NCBI GenBank assembly: GCA_030638405.1
Contig: DAOWER010000299.1
Span: forward strand, 1 to 6,769
Direction: 5' to 3'
Length of the DNA stretch: 6,769 nt
Source: Candidatus Eiseniibacteriota bacterium
GTDB lineage: Bacteria > Joyebacterota > Joyebacteria > Joyebacterales > Joyebacteraceae
A program made the position numbers and the translations under genes. Shown here piece after piece: positions 5,807 to 6,769 of the stretch (positions are counted from its first letter, which is position 1; each line of letters opens with the position of its first letter). The notes under the pieces were generated by a model. That model was not told the origin of the DNA, did not search any database, and saw nothing but the letters and a program-made list of their open reading frames with translations.

Positions 5807-6769
5807 ATGCCGGACGACCGGCCGAGCGCAGGCCAAATAGGCGTCTTCCTTTGCGAATGCGGAGACGAGATCAAGGGGGCCGTTGATCTCGGGAAGCTCC
5901 GTGCAGAGCTCGTCGCCCTCGAACCGCGGCCCTCGGTTCACGTTGCCCCGTACTGGTGCTCGGGGGCCGGCATCCGAGCGTGGGAGGGGATCCTGACGAA
6001 AGAGGGCCTTGACGCTGTTGTCGTAGCCGGGTGCAGCGACAGGACCCACGGCGCGCTCTTGAGGGACGTTTGCGGAAGGGCGGGAGTCAATCGGAACAGA
6101 GTGGTTGCGGTGAACCTCCGTGAGCACTGCGCGAGAGTGCACAGTGGTCGGCGCGGCGGGGCCACGTCGAAGGCTCTGAGACTTGTCCGGATGGGGATCG
6201 AACGGGCGCGGCTGGCCCGCCCGCTCGAGCCCATCACATCGGAGGTGCGGAGGTCTGCGGTCGTCGTCGGGGGAGGCGTCACCGGGCTCACGGCGGCTCG
6301 CGCTTTGGCGGCGCGGGATGTCCGCGTCACTCTGGTGGAGAAGGAGAAGGCTCTCGGCGGGATCCTGAGGGAGGTCAATCAGCTGTTCCCGTCATACTGC
6401 GACGCGGTCCGCTACGTTGATGAGATGTCGCTCAAGACGACCGAGAGTCCGAACATCGATGTCCTGTTGGAGGCGCATGTCGTGGGCGTCTCCGGACACC
6501 CCGGAGATTACGTCGTGACTGTGGAGAGCGGAGGGGGCACCCGGGAGCTCACCGTAGGTAGCATCGTGGTCGCCACGGGAGCGGACGTGTTGGCTCCCGT
6601 AGGGCTCTTCGGCTACGGCGACAATCCGAAGGTCGTCACACAGCTCGAGTTCGAGGCCATGCTCAAGGAGGGTCTCGAGGACATCAGGCGCGTGGTGATG
6701 GTCCAGTGCGTCGGATCGAGGAACGCCGACAGACCGTACTGCTCCCGTGTCTGTTGCACGGCCACGGTC
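5807..6769 (+). CDS. hdrA: HdrA-type FAD/Fe-S electron-bifurcating subunit, C-terminus beyond window
   Basis: The first 321 residues of an HdrA-like protein; the frame is open at the window edge. The N-terminal HdrA domain (about 8-145) has C16 and C18 (FLCECG), C51, GCSDRTHG (75-82) and NLREHC (103-108), matching the family's Cys-bearing positions. The FAD-binding thioredoxin-reductase-like part begins with GGGVTGL (155-161) and E178, with ATG at 256-258. A conserved segment VQCVGSRN (299-306) leads to YCSRVCCTA (311-319), typical of HdrA. Unlike the methanogen protein, there is no ferredoxin domain inserted between about 230 and 255, and the usual CSxC-type motif after the FAD loop is reduced to one cysteine (C198). 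HdrA bifurcates electrons at its FAD. Next to NuoEF and a ferredoxin subunit, the electron donor or acceptor is probably NADH. ATG 5807 is preceded by GAGGGAG at a suitable distance. Confidence 0.93.
   Translation, partial: MPDDRPSAGQIGVFLCECGDEIKGAVDLGKLRAELVALEPRPSVHVAPYWCSGAGIRAWEGILTKEGLDAVVVAGCSDRTHGALLRDVCGRAGVNRNRVVAVNLREHCARVHSGRRGGATSKALRLVRMGIERARLARPLEPITSEVRRSAVVVGGGVTGLTAARALAARDVRVTLVEKEKALGGILREVNQLFPSYCDAVRYVDEMSLKTTESPNIDVLLEAHVVGVSGHPGDYVVTVESGGGTRELTVGSIVVATGADVLAPVGLFGYGDNPKVVTQLEFEAMLKEGLEDIRRVVMVQCVGSRNADRPYCSRVCCTATV

Noticed and set aside
2223..6769. Membrane respiratory complex I operon
   Set aside because: There are no NuoA/B/C/D or membrane subunits, the NuoF is the long HydB-like form, and hdrA follows, all of which point to a soluble complex.
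1..6769. Mobile element, CRISPR array, tRNA or rRNA
   Set aside because: No transposase or integrase, no repeat-spacer pattern, and no tRNA or rRNA sequence pattern was seen on either strand.

Overview
The window comes from a GC-rich (roughly 60-65 % by eye) bacterial genome, very probably an anaerobe. It carries the NADH-oxidising iron-sulfur module of a soluble electron-transfer complex (NuoE, NuoF and a short NuoG/HoxU-like ferredoxin subunit) followed directly by an HdrA-type flavoprotein, the subunit that performs flavin-based electron bifurcation. Nothing in the sequence fixes the phylum. The gene combination suits sulfate-reducing, syntrophic or fermentative lineages and uncultured candidate phyla.

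Layout: a minus-strand gene (1-367, cut by the window edge) encodes a receiver-like domain without its phospho-acceptor aspartate, and a near-consensus sigma-54 promoter sits upstream of it. A 764-base stretch with no convincing gene (368-1131) separates it from a plus-strand cluster. That cluster contains, in order: a cysteine-rich protein of unknown function (1132-1677), a small DRTGG-domain protein (1756-2082), a fusion of a degenerate receiver with NuoE (2232-3167), NuoF (3164-5032, overlapping nuoE by an ATGA), a ferredoxin-type NuoG/HoxU-like subunit (5086-5724), and the first 321 residues of HdrA (5807 to the window end).

Inferred working: NADH gives a hydride to FMN on NuoF. Electrons pass through the [2Fe-2S] and [4Fe-4S] clusters of NuoE, NuoF and the short ferredoxin subunit to the FAD of HdrA. 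HdrA would then split them between a low-potential ferredoxin and a higher-potential acceptor, or run in reverse. No catalytic end unit (H-cluster, molybdopterin domain, HdrB/HdrC) is inside the window, so the acceptor is unknown and probably lies downstream of 6769.

The least ordinary points are these. A phosphorylation-incompetent receiver is fused to NuoE, and a second degenerate receiver is encoded divergently next door. The HdrA lacks the ferredoxin insertion of the methanogen enzyme. A 12-cysteine protein of unknown function leads the operon. A sigma-54 promoter faces away from the operon, with an inverted repeat upstream at a spacing plausible for an activator site.
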